A stretch of DNA of 7,534 bases from Saprospiraceae bacterium. GTDB taxonomy: Bacteria; Bacteroidota; Bacteroidia; Chitinophagales; Saprospiraceae. Position 1 is the first letter of the stretch; every line of letters starts with the position of its first letter. The notes below the pieces were generated by a model that was not told the DNA's origin, ran no database searches, and saw only the letters and a list, made by a program, of their open reading frames with translations. The translations under genes and the position numbers were made by a program. This document shows, piece after piece, positions 1 to 6,949 of this stretch. The DNA lies in the NCBI GenBank assembly GCA_013042795.1, contig JABDPK010000103.1:1-7534 (forward strand), in the 5' to 3' direction.

Positions 1-3000
1 TTATGCCAGGAAATTACGATCATTCCACCACCACCTACCCAGTTTTTTGATGATATCGAAATATGTTATAGTACACTGCTTGATGGATCCTGGGCAGGGC
101 CGGAATTCCCGAATGACCTTGGAGAAAATTGGGTGGCAGGGTCAATATCCCTTGGAGATATTCAATCTTCACCTCAAGATGATGATGATTACTATGTGGT
201 TACAAAAACATCCCCGCCTGACAGGTGCGGATGTACTTACGAGCAACAAATCAGGATAAAGATTGTGGCTGATAATGATCCGGGTGAAGTAGAATTGTCA
301 CTTATTGAATGCCAGTTACCATATACCTGGTTTGATATAACCATTTATACACTTGATGAATATTACAATGTCCCGGTCAGACTCTTCCAGGCTTCTTCAG
401 AATCTGACTATACATTAGCAAAGTGTGACAGTTTAGTGGTTATAACGGTAAATGAAACAGAAGTGGATGCGCATATCTTTGAAAGTAATTGTACTCACGA
501 GGGTAAGGAATATAGTTTCGCTATGGGTGGTATCGAACTACAAGGTGCAGATTACCAATGGATTGATGCCAATACAGGTCTGGATGCAACTGAAATAAGC
601 GAATTCCCCAATGCACTTTTACCCACAGGCGAATATTTTGTGTATGTCAGTGGATATATTGAGGATGTGAATCATAACGATAATTCTGTTGGCACCGAGC
701 CGTTATCATATATATCATGTGATTTTGGCCCTTTTGAGTTGTTTAACCCGGTTCCTGAAAAGCCTGAGGTTATGCCTTATGATACTTTTCTTTGTCCAGG
801 CGAACAACTCAATGTTACCTTCAGTATCGACAGTGCCGTTGATACACTACAATACTTCTGGATTATACCGGAAAGCCTGATGGCATTTGACACGATCAGT
901 GTTGATAGTACTTCTGTCACATTTAGTAGTGTTTCAGATTATGATGGCGCAGATACCCTTGCAGTTTATTCTTTGGCAGAATGCGCATTTTCAGATACTC
1001 TGATGATCCCATTTACTTTGGTATCAAGTGATCTTGTTCCGCAATTTGAAGATCGTATTGAATGTGAAGGTCGGGCATTTACAATTGAATATAATTACAC
1101 GCCCGGCTCAAGCTATGAATGGTTTTTTGAACCAGGGATGACAATAGGGGATACCGGCGACGGAACACCTTTCCAGGTCGTATATGAAGATGCAGGAAAT
1201 TATAGCTATAGTGTTATAGTCTCAACAAATGATGGTTGTGTCACTGAAGGCGGACCATACCTGGTCGATATTTATGAGTTACCTGACGCGCCTGAGATAA
1301 GATGCAATGATCTCGAAGAACAAACTTCGTTAACCCTCAGTTGGGATGAAATTCCTGGACTCGAGTATTCAGTATCTGTCGATTCTCCATCAGGAGTGAG
1401 TGGTGTGTTGAATGGTTCAGAATACGAAATAAATGACCTTGATCCTGGAACCGAGGTGACATTTACTGTCACTGTCATGAATAATGGCCCGGAAGAATGC
1501 AGGGTGAACAGCACAACGATTACATGTTCAACTGCACCATGTGTTTTACCGGAAGCACCCGAGATTTCATGTAATGACCTTGAAGACCCAACTTTAGTTA
1601 GCATAAGCTGGATTGAAGTACCTGGTTTGGAATACGCTGTTACAGTTGATTCCCCGTCTGGTGTCACTGGTACAATTGTCGGTACCGAATATTTGATAGA
1701 GAACCTTCAGCCAGGAACGGAAGTTGAACTGACTGTTACGGTAATGAATGATGGACCTGAGGGCTGCAATTCAAACGCAACGTCTATAACTTGTACTTCA
1801 GCACCTTGCATTTTACCGGAAGCACCCGAGATTTCATGTAATGACCTTGAAGATCCAACTTCACTTACTTTTAGCTGGGCTGAAACTCCAGGGATAGAAT
1901 ATTCCGCGACTGTAGATTCACCAGCGGGAATTACAGGTACACAATCTGGTTCAGAATACCTGGTTGAAAATCTTGAACCGGGAACTGAGGTTGTTTTAAC
2001 TGTTACTGCAACAAATGATGGACCTGAAGGATGCAATATGAACACTGCTACAATTAGCTGTACGACAGCACCTTGTAATCTTCCGGAAATTGATCCGGGT
2101 AACTTCCAGGATCGATTCTTTTGTCAGAATGACCCATCGGTGAATTCAATACAATTCAATGTAGCTCTTCCACCTGGATTTTCCGGCATATTTTTCGGTC
2201 AAGGGGTAAATACAGCAGGATTTGTTGATTTGACGGATCCGGCTTTTTCAATGCCTGGAGAATACCCGGTTGTATTCAGCTATGAAGAAGATAATTCGGG
2301 ATGCACAGATGAAATTGAGATAATAATAACGATCCAACCCGAAATTAGCATTGAAATTGGCGGCTCTTTCAGCCTTTGTCCTGGTGAAGCGGATTCAGTG
2401 GTGACTGAAGTTTCAGGTGGAGACGGAGGACCATACAATTATTTGTGGTCAAATGGCAGCACAAGTTCAGAAATTGAGATTCCGGTAGAGACTGACCAGC
2501 CTGCTGGTGTTTATACTGTGACACTTACTGTGACTGACAATTCAACTGAATGTATTGAAGAAAGAATTATAGAGTATACCATTTTGGATACATTACCTAT
2601 AATCACTGAAGTACTGACCAGCTGTAATAATAACGGCACAGAACAGGATTTGACAGATGACTATTATGATGTATTCGTTAATGCCGCACTGGATCAAAGT
2701 TCTGGAGCGGGCAGGTTTTCTGTCTCTGCAGATGGGCAGGAACTAGCTGTGTTAGACTATAATACAGGAGGTAATTTTGTATTGCCCTTAAGCATTGATC
2801 TCATCGTTTTGGTATTTACTGACCTCGATGATCATAAGTGCAGCAATGAAGTCGAAGTCGGGCCATTTGCACCATGCGAACCTGAGTGCGATATACAAAC
2901 CTCTTCGATTTTAATCTGTGATGATAATGATACCAGTGATCCATCCGATGATTTTTATACGGTCCGTATCGTTGCATTTGTGACCAATCCCGGAGCCAGT

Positions 3001-3951
3001 AATTTATTCGTTGTAGAAGTCGACGGTGAAGTAAAAGGAGAATACCCCTATGGTGATCCTGCCGAGATTATCCTTGACGCAAATCAGTCATATGATATAT
3101 TGACTTACGACAAAGACAAGACAGAATGTTCAACAACTTCAATAGTTACACTGGAGCCATGTTCTTTCGATCGATATGAATGCGACGAACTGGCGTTTTA
3201 TGGCTTGCCTCTTTATGGACCAATCGAAGATGCGGTTATGTCAGAGAAGGAAGACCAAACAGCAGCACAGTTTTTTGAACTGAATTCAGGAGAGAAAATT
3301 TCTTCTATATCTGTGTATGGAGCCAGGGAAAACCTGAAACAGGTTTGTGAGTCAGATTCAAGTTTATTTGAACTTTCATATTACGAGGATGCATCCGGAT
3401 TACCAGGAATGGTTATGGAAGCTTTCACCATGTATGCCAGGGCAGATTCAGTAGGGCAGTGGGTAGATCCTTCTGACGGTAACGAAAAGATTGTTGTAGA
3501 ATATCTCTTTGACCCGGAATTTGTATTAAGTGGAATTACATCTGGTTGGTTTTCCATATCGGTCCTTGATGAAGGATGTCCCTTTACCTGGCTTTCCGGG
3601 AATAATGCGCCTGCTTTCGGTGGAGCTATTGCGGATCCGTTGTTTAATTGGTCTTCAAGAGCTTCTTTTAACTATTGTCTTTATTATGATCCTACAAGTC
3701 TGGAGGAGGAGGTGTTTCAAGATTTGGAAATCTATCCGAATCCGGCAAGTGCATTCGTTCATGTCAGGAATGCCAGGGAAATATCAAAGATCGATATACT
3801 GGATATTACAGGTCGCAAGCTTAGGCATATTCAAAAACCCAGTGAAAACATGGACCTCGACATAGGGGAAATGCCTGAAGGCTTGATGTTGTTTGTTCTA
3901 ACGGATAAAAAGGGGATTAGCAGGACTTATAAAGTTGTTAAAAGTCACTGA
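1..3951 (+). CDS. Large T9SS-secreted multidomain surface protein (adhesin-like), 5'-partial
   Basis: The frame is open from base 1 to the TGA at 3949-3951, giving 1316 residues. There is no stop between 1 and 133, so the first GTG (133) is internal and the true start lies upstream of the window. Order, numbered from base 1: Cys-containing beta-rich segments (about 1-250); Ig/PKD-like modules (about 252-345 and 349-426); three 89-residue Fn3-like repeats (427-693); an Ig-like module (about 697-780) of a type common in Bacteroidota; a PKD/SprB-like module (about 781-862, with a YLWSNGST motif); two acidic repeats (863-959, 960-1054); a beta-rich domain (about 1055-1238, with ISSISVYG); and a T9SS type A sorting domain (1242-1316). 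No catalytic motif was recognised. It probably crosses the outer membrane through T9SS, loses its C-terminal tail and is displayed on the cell or released. An adhesive or structural role is inference from architecture. The gap to the next gene and their opposing directions suggest it ends its transcription unit. Confidence 0.93.
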   Translation, partial: LCQEITIIPPPPTQFFDDIEICYSTLLDGSWAGPEFPNDLGENWVAGSISLGDIQSSPQDDDDYYVVTKTSPPDRCGCTYEQQIRIKIVADNDPGEVELSLIECQLPYTWFDITIYTLDEYYNVPVRLFQASSESDYTLAKCDSLVVITVNETEVDAHIFESNCTHEGKEYSFAMGGIELQGADYQWIDANTGLDATEISEFPNALLPTGEYFVYVSGYIEDVNHNDNSVGTEPLSYISCDFGPFELFNPVPEKPEVMPYDTFLCPGEQLNVTFSIDSAVDTLQYFWIIPESLMAFDTISVDSTSVTFSSVSDYDGADTLAVYSLAECAFSDTLMIPFTLVSSDLVPQFEDRIECEGRAFTIEYNYTPGSSYEWFFEPGMTIGDTGDGTPFQVVYEDAGNYSYSVIVSTNDGCVTEGGPYLVDIYELPDAPEIRCNDLEEQTSLTLSWDEIPGLEYSVSVDSPSGVSGVLNGSEYEINDLDPGTEVTFTVTVMNNGPEECRVNSTTITCSTAPCVLPEAPEISCNDLEDPTLVSISWIEVPGLEYAVTVDSPSGVTGTIVGTEYLIENLQPGTEVELTVTVMNDGPEGCNSNATSITCTSAPCILPEAPEISCNDLEDPTSLTFSWAETPGIEYSATVDSPAGITGTQSGSEYLVENLEPGTEVVLTVTATNDGPEGCNMNTATISCTTAPCNLPEIDPGNFQDRFFCQNDPSVNSIQFNVALPPGFSGIFFGQGVNTAGFVDLTDPAFSMPGEYPVVFSYEEDNSGCTDEIEIIITIQPEISIEIGGSFSLCPGEADSVVTEVSGGDGGPYNYLWSNGSTSSEIEIPVETDQPAGVYTVTLTVTDNSTECIEERIIEYTILDTLPIITEVLTSCNNNGTEQDLTDDYYDVFVNAALDQSSGAGRFSVSADGQELAVLDYNTGGNFVLPLSIDLIVLVFTDLDDHKCSNEVEVGPFAPCEPECDIQTSSILICDDNDTSDPSDDFYTVRIVAFVTNPGASNLFVVEVDGEVKGEYPYGDPAEIILDANQSYDILTYDKDKTECSTTSIVTLEPCSFDRYECDELAFYGLPLYGPIEDAVMSEKEDQTAAQFFELNSGEKISSISVYGARENLKQVCESDSSLFELSYYEDASGLPGMVMEAFTMYARADSVGQWVDPSDGNEKIVVEYLFDPEFVLSGITSGWFSISVLDEGCPFTWLSGNNAPAFGGAIADPLFNWSSRASFNYCLYYDPTSLEEEVFQDLEIYPNPASAFVHVRNAREISKIDILDITGRKLRHIQKPSENMDLDIGEMPEGLMLFVLTDKKGISRTYKVVKSH
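1279..2079 (+). repeat. Three tandem 267-bp (89-residue) Fn3-like repeats
   Basis: Units 1279-1545, 1546-1812 and 1813-2079 have exactly the same length and no indels. Each begins with LP(D/E)APEI and ends with APC plus one residue. Invariant landmarks in unit numbering are Cys9, Trp22, Pro26-Gly27, Tyr30, Asp35-Ser-Pro37, Pro56-Gly-Thr-Glu59, Cys74, Cys83 and Cys88. The conserved Trp and the PGTEVxxTVT strand fit a fibronectin type III-like beta sandwich. Four conserved Cys per unit suggest stabilising disulfides in an extracellular setting, which is inference. Units 2 and 3 match at 47 of 48 bases over their first 48 nt but are only about 64% identical in protein over the rest, by my count. 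Confidence 0.93.
2587..3162 (+). repeat. Pair of acidic Cys-bounded repeats (~96 residues each)
   Basis: Unit A (2587-2877) and unit B (2878-3162) each open with a C-x-x-N-x-T-x-x-D-x-x-DD motif: CNNNGTEQDLTDD at residues 875-887 and CDDNDTSDPSDD at 973-984. Each then has an aromatic/valine strand, a second Cys near the end of the module, and a closing PC. The protein-level similarity is clear at the motif but weak elsewhere, so this is an old duplication. The dense Asp/Asn loop could bind Ca2+, as in many exported Bacteroidota proteins; that is inference. Similar modules recur in large surface proteins of Saprospiria-like bacteria, from memory. Confidence 0.65.
3724..3948 (+). other. T9SS type A C-terminal sorting domain (protein region)
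   Basis: This codes for the last 75 residues of the large surface protein. It has the standard order for this domain: LEIYPNPA at the start, a V-x-V strand, I-x-I-x-D-x-x-G-R (KIDILDITGRKL), then LDIGEMPEG with a hydrophobic strand, and a basic final strand (YKVVKSH). In this family the tail directs the protein through the type IX translocon and is normally cleaved. LMLFVLT replaces the more usual VYFLKV but keeps the hydrophobic pattern. Confidence 0.95.
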
Positions 3952-4034
3952 TAATCATATATGTCTAGAAGGTGATATTTCAGGAATTAGAGAAGTAGGG
4001 CATCCCTGAATCTCCTGGTCTTGATATCGGGGAA

Positions 4035-4442
4035 TTACCTGGCAGCCAGTTTGCCACCAAGGTAACCCATGGGAATATATGCCACCACAAGGTCGAGGAT
4101 ATTAAACCACAATGGTCCGCCAACCATCATGATGACTGATATACCTCCGAGGAGATAAAATGCTCCGATTCCCATGGCAAATTTCATGTTATTATTTGCG
4201 GCTAATTTAGCTACAGTAAAAGCACCTGCCAGTGTTCCGAGAGCATGGGCAAGGAATGGAAAAATGAAGTTTTTGAATTCAAATAATTCCATGCTTGCCT
4301 TGATGCCGTCGATTGTCGTCAGGTCTGCGCCTTCAGGTGGAGGAATTATACTTGGTCCCAAATTTACAAGCCCGCTGTTGATAATACTTCCGATGACTAT
4401 GCCGGCAATGACAGCTAAAATATTTCTCAAAATAGGGTTCAT
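4035..4442 (-). CDS. Small four-helix membrane protein, function unknown
   Basis: This 135-residue protein starts at ATG (4440-4442) and stops at TAA (4035-4037). Predicted membrane segments by hydrophobicity are about 7-27, 58-80, 87-107 and 112-131. A polar loop lies between the first two (PPPEGADLTTIDG, 34-46). Gly-rich helix faces (AGIVIGS, HALGTLAGAF, GYLGGKLA) suggest tight helix packing. His66 and Asp117 lie within membrane segments. I recall similar uncharacterised proteins in Bacteroidota and other phyla but no established function. It converges on the large surface protein gene and diverges from the cupin operon, so it is probably transcribed alone. No Shine-Dalgarno is visible; the region before the ATG is A/T-rich, as is normal for Bacteroidota. 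A 95-codon frame on the other strand is a shadow, because only this strand gives a coherent membrane protein. Confidence 0.85.
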   Translation of the reverse strand: MNPILRNILAVIAGIVIGSIINSGLVNLGPSIIPPPEGADLTTIDGIKASMELFEFKNFIFPFLAHALGTLAGAFTVAKLAANNNMKFAMGIGAFYLLGGISVIMMVGGPLWFNILDLVVAYIPMGYLGGKLAAR

Positions 4443-4456
4443 AGTGTTTTGTTTTA

Positions 4457-4492
4457 TTTGAAATTAATCAAAATAATAAATAACTATATTAG
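4457..4492 (+). promoter_or_regulatory. Candidate Bacteroidota-type promoter for the cupin-SDR operon
   Basis: TTTG at 4457-4460 and TATATTAG at 4485-4492 resemble the Bacteroidota sigma factor elements TTTG (-33) and TAnnTTTG (-7), the latter with one mismatch. The 24-base spacer is at or beyond the long end of the accepted range, so the match is weak. It lies in the 73-bp A/T-rich divergent spacer and would give a short leader before the ATG at 4516. The divergent membrane-protein gene must also start from this spacer, but I found no convincing element for it. Confidence 0.25.
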
Positions 4493-4515
4493 AGATCAAT
4501 GAGATCTTTCAAGTG

Positions 4516-4986
4516 ATGAGCACAGAGACAGTAAAAAATATCAATATCCTGGTGGATGATATTGCGACGATATTATCCGATAAAATTCAACAAGAACCCA
4601 ATGAAAGTATTGAATTTCTAAGCGACTGGTTTTCTTGCCTGGAATTAACAGACTGGCAATCAATTGAAAAATATGAAGATGTGGGATATGCACGTATTAA
4701 TATTCATCAATCACCAGATTTTGATATTCTGCTCGTGTGTTGGAAGCCAGGGCAATATTCTCCACCTCATGAACATCCATCCTGTGGATGCTTAATGAAA
4801 GTGATCCAGGGGAAACTCTTTGAGGATGTGATTTATAAAGGCAAAGTAGTCTCTTCAAAAATTCTTGAACCAGGAGAAGTAAGGTTCATCTGTAATGAAA
4901 TGGGGAAGCATTCAGTCAGAAACAAGTCTGGAAGCAATGCGGTTTCATTGCATATCTATTCACCAGGAAAATATAAACCTGCCTAA
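4516..4986 (+). CDS. Cysteine dioxygenase-like cupin (Arg-type thiol dioxygenase)
   Basis: This 156-residue protein fits the cysteine dioxygenase type I family. The family uses non-haem Fe(II) and O2 to oxidise cysteine to cysteine sulfinate in the cytoplasm. Visible landmarks align almost residue for residue with the mammalian enzyme: Tyr58-x-Arg60 (carboxylate-binding Arg), CWKPGQ (75-80), His85-Glu-His87 and His132 (the three iron ligands), Cys92 (position of the Cys in the Cys-Tyr cross-link), and SLHIYSP with Tyr148 (the cross-link Tyr). Arg60 favours a cysteine-type over a Gln-type 3-mercaptopropionate dioxygenase. The start is ATG 4516; a GTG directly before it (4513) would add one residue. 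The length is typical of compact bacterial members. It is first gene of an apparent operon, 12 bp before an SDR gene. The exact thiol substrate is not proven by sequence. Confidence 0.88.
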   Translation: MSTETVKNINILVDDIATILSDKIQQEPNESIEFLSDWFSCLELTDWQSIEKYEDVGYARINIHQSPDFDILLVCWKPGQYSPPHEHPSCGCLMKVIQGKLFEDVIYKGKVVSSKILEPGEVRFICNEMGKHSVRNKSGSNAVSLHIYSPGKYKPA

Positions 4987-4998
4987 TATTTATTCCGG

Positions 4999-5985
4999 AT
5001 GATATTGATAACTGGTAGTTCAGGGCATATAGGTAATGTGTTGGTTCGGAAACTTGTCGAACAGGGTGAAGAGGTGATATTGATGACTAAATCGGGTGAG
5101 AAACCGCTTTGGCTCAATCACCTTGATGTTGCTGTTCGTAAAGCCAACCTGAATGATCCGGAGGCTGTAGATGAAGCAATAAAAGGTTCAAGCGTAGTTT
5201 TTCATCTCGCCGGAATTATTTCAATTTCATCTTTTGATTCAACCGAATTACATGAAATTAATGTTGAAGGGACTCAGTATGTCGTAGATGCTTGTATCAG
5301 GCATGGCGTGAAGAGATTGATTTACACTAGTTCTGTACATGCTTTACCGGAAAGAGATTATGGAGAAGTTATCAGTGAAAGAGCAGAATTTAATGCATCT
5401 AAATTGTTTGGTGCTTATGCTCGCACAAAAGCGGAAGCGACGAGACGTGTATTGGAAGGGGTTAAGAAAGGACTTGATGCAGTGATCTGTTTTCCTTCAG
5501 GAGTCATGGGACCTCATGATCATCGAGGGTCTGAAGCCGGACGCCTGATAAAAGATTATGCAAACAATCGGCTTCCTGTGTATATAAACGGGGCATATAA
5601 CTTTGTTGATGTAAGAGATGTCGTCAATGGCCTTTTACTTGCATGGAATCATGGCAAAAAAGGAGAAGGATATATATTGTCAGGAGAAAAGATGAGTCTC
5701 CAAGAGTTTTTTGATATTCTTAAATCCCTGCACCCTCAGATGCGTAAGCCCCAATGGCGTATTCCTTTACCAGTTGCACTGGCTTCAGCCTGGTTTGTTG
5801 AAAGTGTCTGTCGCATTATATCAGTTAAACCAATTTTCACAGTTTATGCGATAAAGGTGTTACAGTCTAATTGTAATATGCCAAGTAAGAAGGCCTCCTT
5901 AGAATTGGGATATTCTGCCAGACCGGTAAGACAATCCATAGCTGACAGCCTTGAATGGTTTAAAGAAAATAAGCTTATATCATGA
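4999..5985 (+). CDS. Extended SDR: NAD-dependent epimerase/dehydratase or DFR-like reductase
   Basis: This 328-residue protein is a complete extended short-chain dehydrogenase/reductase. The nucleotide-binding motif TGSSGHIG (5-12) fits TGxxGxxG. It is followed by FHLAG (68-72), N88VEGT, the YTSS strand (109-112) and the catalytic Tyr140-x-x-x-Lys144. The later PSGVMGP (166-172) and FVDVRDV elements are those of the epimerase/dihydroflavonol-reductase branch. The C-terminal part (about 255-290) is partly hydrophobic (PLPVALASAWFVE), which could contact a lipid-like or aromatic substrate; that is inference. It begins 12 bp after the dioxygenase stop and overlaps the next gene by 4 bp (ATGA), so the three are very likely co-transcribed. 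The substrate cannot be told from sequence; 3-oxo-acyl/ketone reduction and sugar-nucleotide epimerisation are both possible. Confidence 0.88.
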   Translation: MILITGSSGHIGNVLVRKLVEQGEEVILMTKSGEKPLWLNHLDVAVRKANLNDPEAVDEAIKGSSVVFHLAGIISISSFDSTELHEINVEGTQYVVDACIRHGVKRLIYTSSVHALPERDYGEVISERAEFNASKLFGAYARTKAEATRRVLEGVKKGLDAVICFPSGVMGPHDHRGSEAGRLIKDYANNRLPVYINGAYNFVDVRDVVNGLLLAWNHGKKGEGYILSGEKMSLQEFFDILKSLHPQMRKPQWRIPLPVALASAWFVESVCRIISVKPIFTVYAIKVLQSNCNMPSKKASLELGYSARPVRQSIADSLEWFKENKLIS

Positions 5986-6947
5986 GTAAGAGTGCTTTGG
6001 TGATTGGTGGACTTGGTTTTATAGGGTATCATATTGTTAAAACCTTACATGAAGCCGGATATAAAGTTTCAATTGGAAGTCGGTCCAAATCTGAAAGTCA
6101 ATACACCACAGTACCGATCATCAATATTGACCTGGACAATATGAAAGACTCAGTATTGGAGTCAGTACTTGAACCATTCAGGATTATAATATTTGCCGGT
6201 GGGGTTGACGACAGGAATATTCCATCCAGGAATCAGAAGAACTACTTCTATAAAGGTAATGTAGTTCCTTGTGTACGTTTAGCAGAAATGTCCAGGATTC
6301 TGGATATCGAACATATCGTCATTCTCGGATCTTATTTCAGTTATTTTGACAGGAAACAGCCAGAGTGGAAGATGTCAGAAAAACATCCATATATTAAAAG
6401 TCGATTGCTTCAGCGTATTGAGACGCAGGAGGCATCAGATAGTAATACTCAAGTCAGCTGCCTTGAAATTCCATATGTTTTTGGAGCTTCACCAGGTTCA
6501 ACACCATTATGGAAACCACTGATAAATTATATAGCAAGCTCACCAATTGTATTTTACACTAATGGCGGCACCAATATTTGTGCTGTTGAACAGGTGGCGG
6601 CTGCAATTCGTGGAATATTAAAATCTACTGAATTAAGAAATCACTGGATCGTAGGAGGGGATAATGTAAGCTGGAAAAAAATGATAGCGATGATCGCATC
6701 TGCATTGGGGAAGAAAAGAAAGGTAATTATTGTCCCTGATTTCATGGTAAAATTGACTGGTGCGATTGCAAAGTTCTATTTCAGCGTCCGGGGTAAATTT
6801 AGTGGTTTGGATGCTTATTATTTCATGGAGACCCAGGTGTCAGAAACTTATTTAGACACGAAAGAATCTATGCATATGCTGGAATACAAAAAAATGGACA
6901 TGGATGAAGCTATAAGACAAACTGTCCACGCCTGCCAGATTAATTGA
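5982..6947 (+). CDS. Second extended SDR-like protein with altered catalytic motif
   Basis: This 321-residue Rossmann-fold protein has GGLGFIG (9-15), giving the GxxGxxG dinucleotide loop, then IIFAGG (69-74) and a GN-V segment (92-94) like those of the epimerase/dehydratase family. ILGSYFSYF (114-122) takes the place of the usual TSS strand. At the active site the expected Tyr-x-x-Ser-Lys reads Tyr137-Ile-Lys-Ser-Arg141: the general-base Tyr and the Ser are present, but the Lys is Arg (CGA codon at 6402-6404) and a Lys sits two residues earlier. IPYVFGASPG (163-172) matches the family's P-x-x-V-x-GP region, and a normal C-terminal region follows. It starts at ATG 5982, within the ATGA overlap with the preceding SDR gene, which implies translational coupling. 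It may act on the same substrate, carry out a different reaction, or be a non-catalytic partner. Confidence 0.85.
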   Translation: MSKSALVIGGLGFIGYHIVKTLHEAGYKVSIGSRSKSESQYTTVPIINIDLDNMKDSVLESVLEPFRIIIFAGGVDDRNIPSRNQKNYFYKGNVVPCVRLAEMSRILDIEHIVILGSYFSYFDRKQPEWKMSEKHPYIKSRLLQRIETQEASDSNTQVSCLEIPYVFGASPGSTPLWKPLINYIASSPIVFYTNGGTNICAVEQVAAAIRGILKSTELRNHWIVGGDNVSWKKMIAMIASALGKKRKVIIVPDFMVKLTGAIAKFYFSVRGKFSGLDAYYFMETQVSETYLDTKESMHMLEYKKMDMDEAIRQTVHACQIN

Positions 6948-6949
6948 AT

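Noticed and set aside
178..189. Four GAT codons in a row
   Set aside because: Too short for a phase-variable tract, and a trinucleotide repeat would not shift the frame; it simply encodes DDDD in an acidic loop.
47..259. 70-codon plus-strand frame near the left edge
   Set aside because: It overlaps the surface-protein frame, which is continuous through this region and has clear domain content; the alternative has no recognisable features.
1272..2045. Two long minus-strand open frames (131 and 112 codons) opposite the Fn3-like repeats
   Set aside because: They mirror the repeated plus-strand coding sequence, resemble each other only because the repeats do, and lie wholly inside a well-supported gene.
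3979..4010. Inverted repeat TTCAGG/CCTGAA between the two convergent genes, with an inner AGGG-CAT-CCCT hairpin
   Set aside because: The outer stem is only 6 bp with a 20-base loop, the inner one 4 bp, the two are mutually exclusive, and no T-tract follows on either strand. It is in the right place for a terminator but too weak to call.
4174..4461. 95-codon plus-strand frame opposite the small membrane protein
   Set aside because: The minus-strand reading gives a four-helix protein with a normal polar loop and termini; the plus-strand product has no coherent pattern.
4492..4506. Direct repeat GAGATC-AAT-GAGATC just before the dioxygenase start
   Set aside because: Two 6-base copies are easily chance in this short spacer. 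They could be an operator but nothing else supports it.
5844..6032. 62-codon minus-strand frame across the junction of the two SDR genes
   Set aside because: It is a shadow of two well-supported overlapping genes with no recognisable product.
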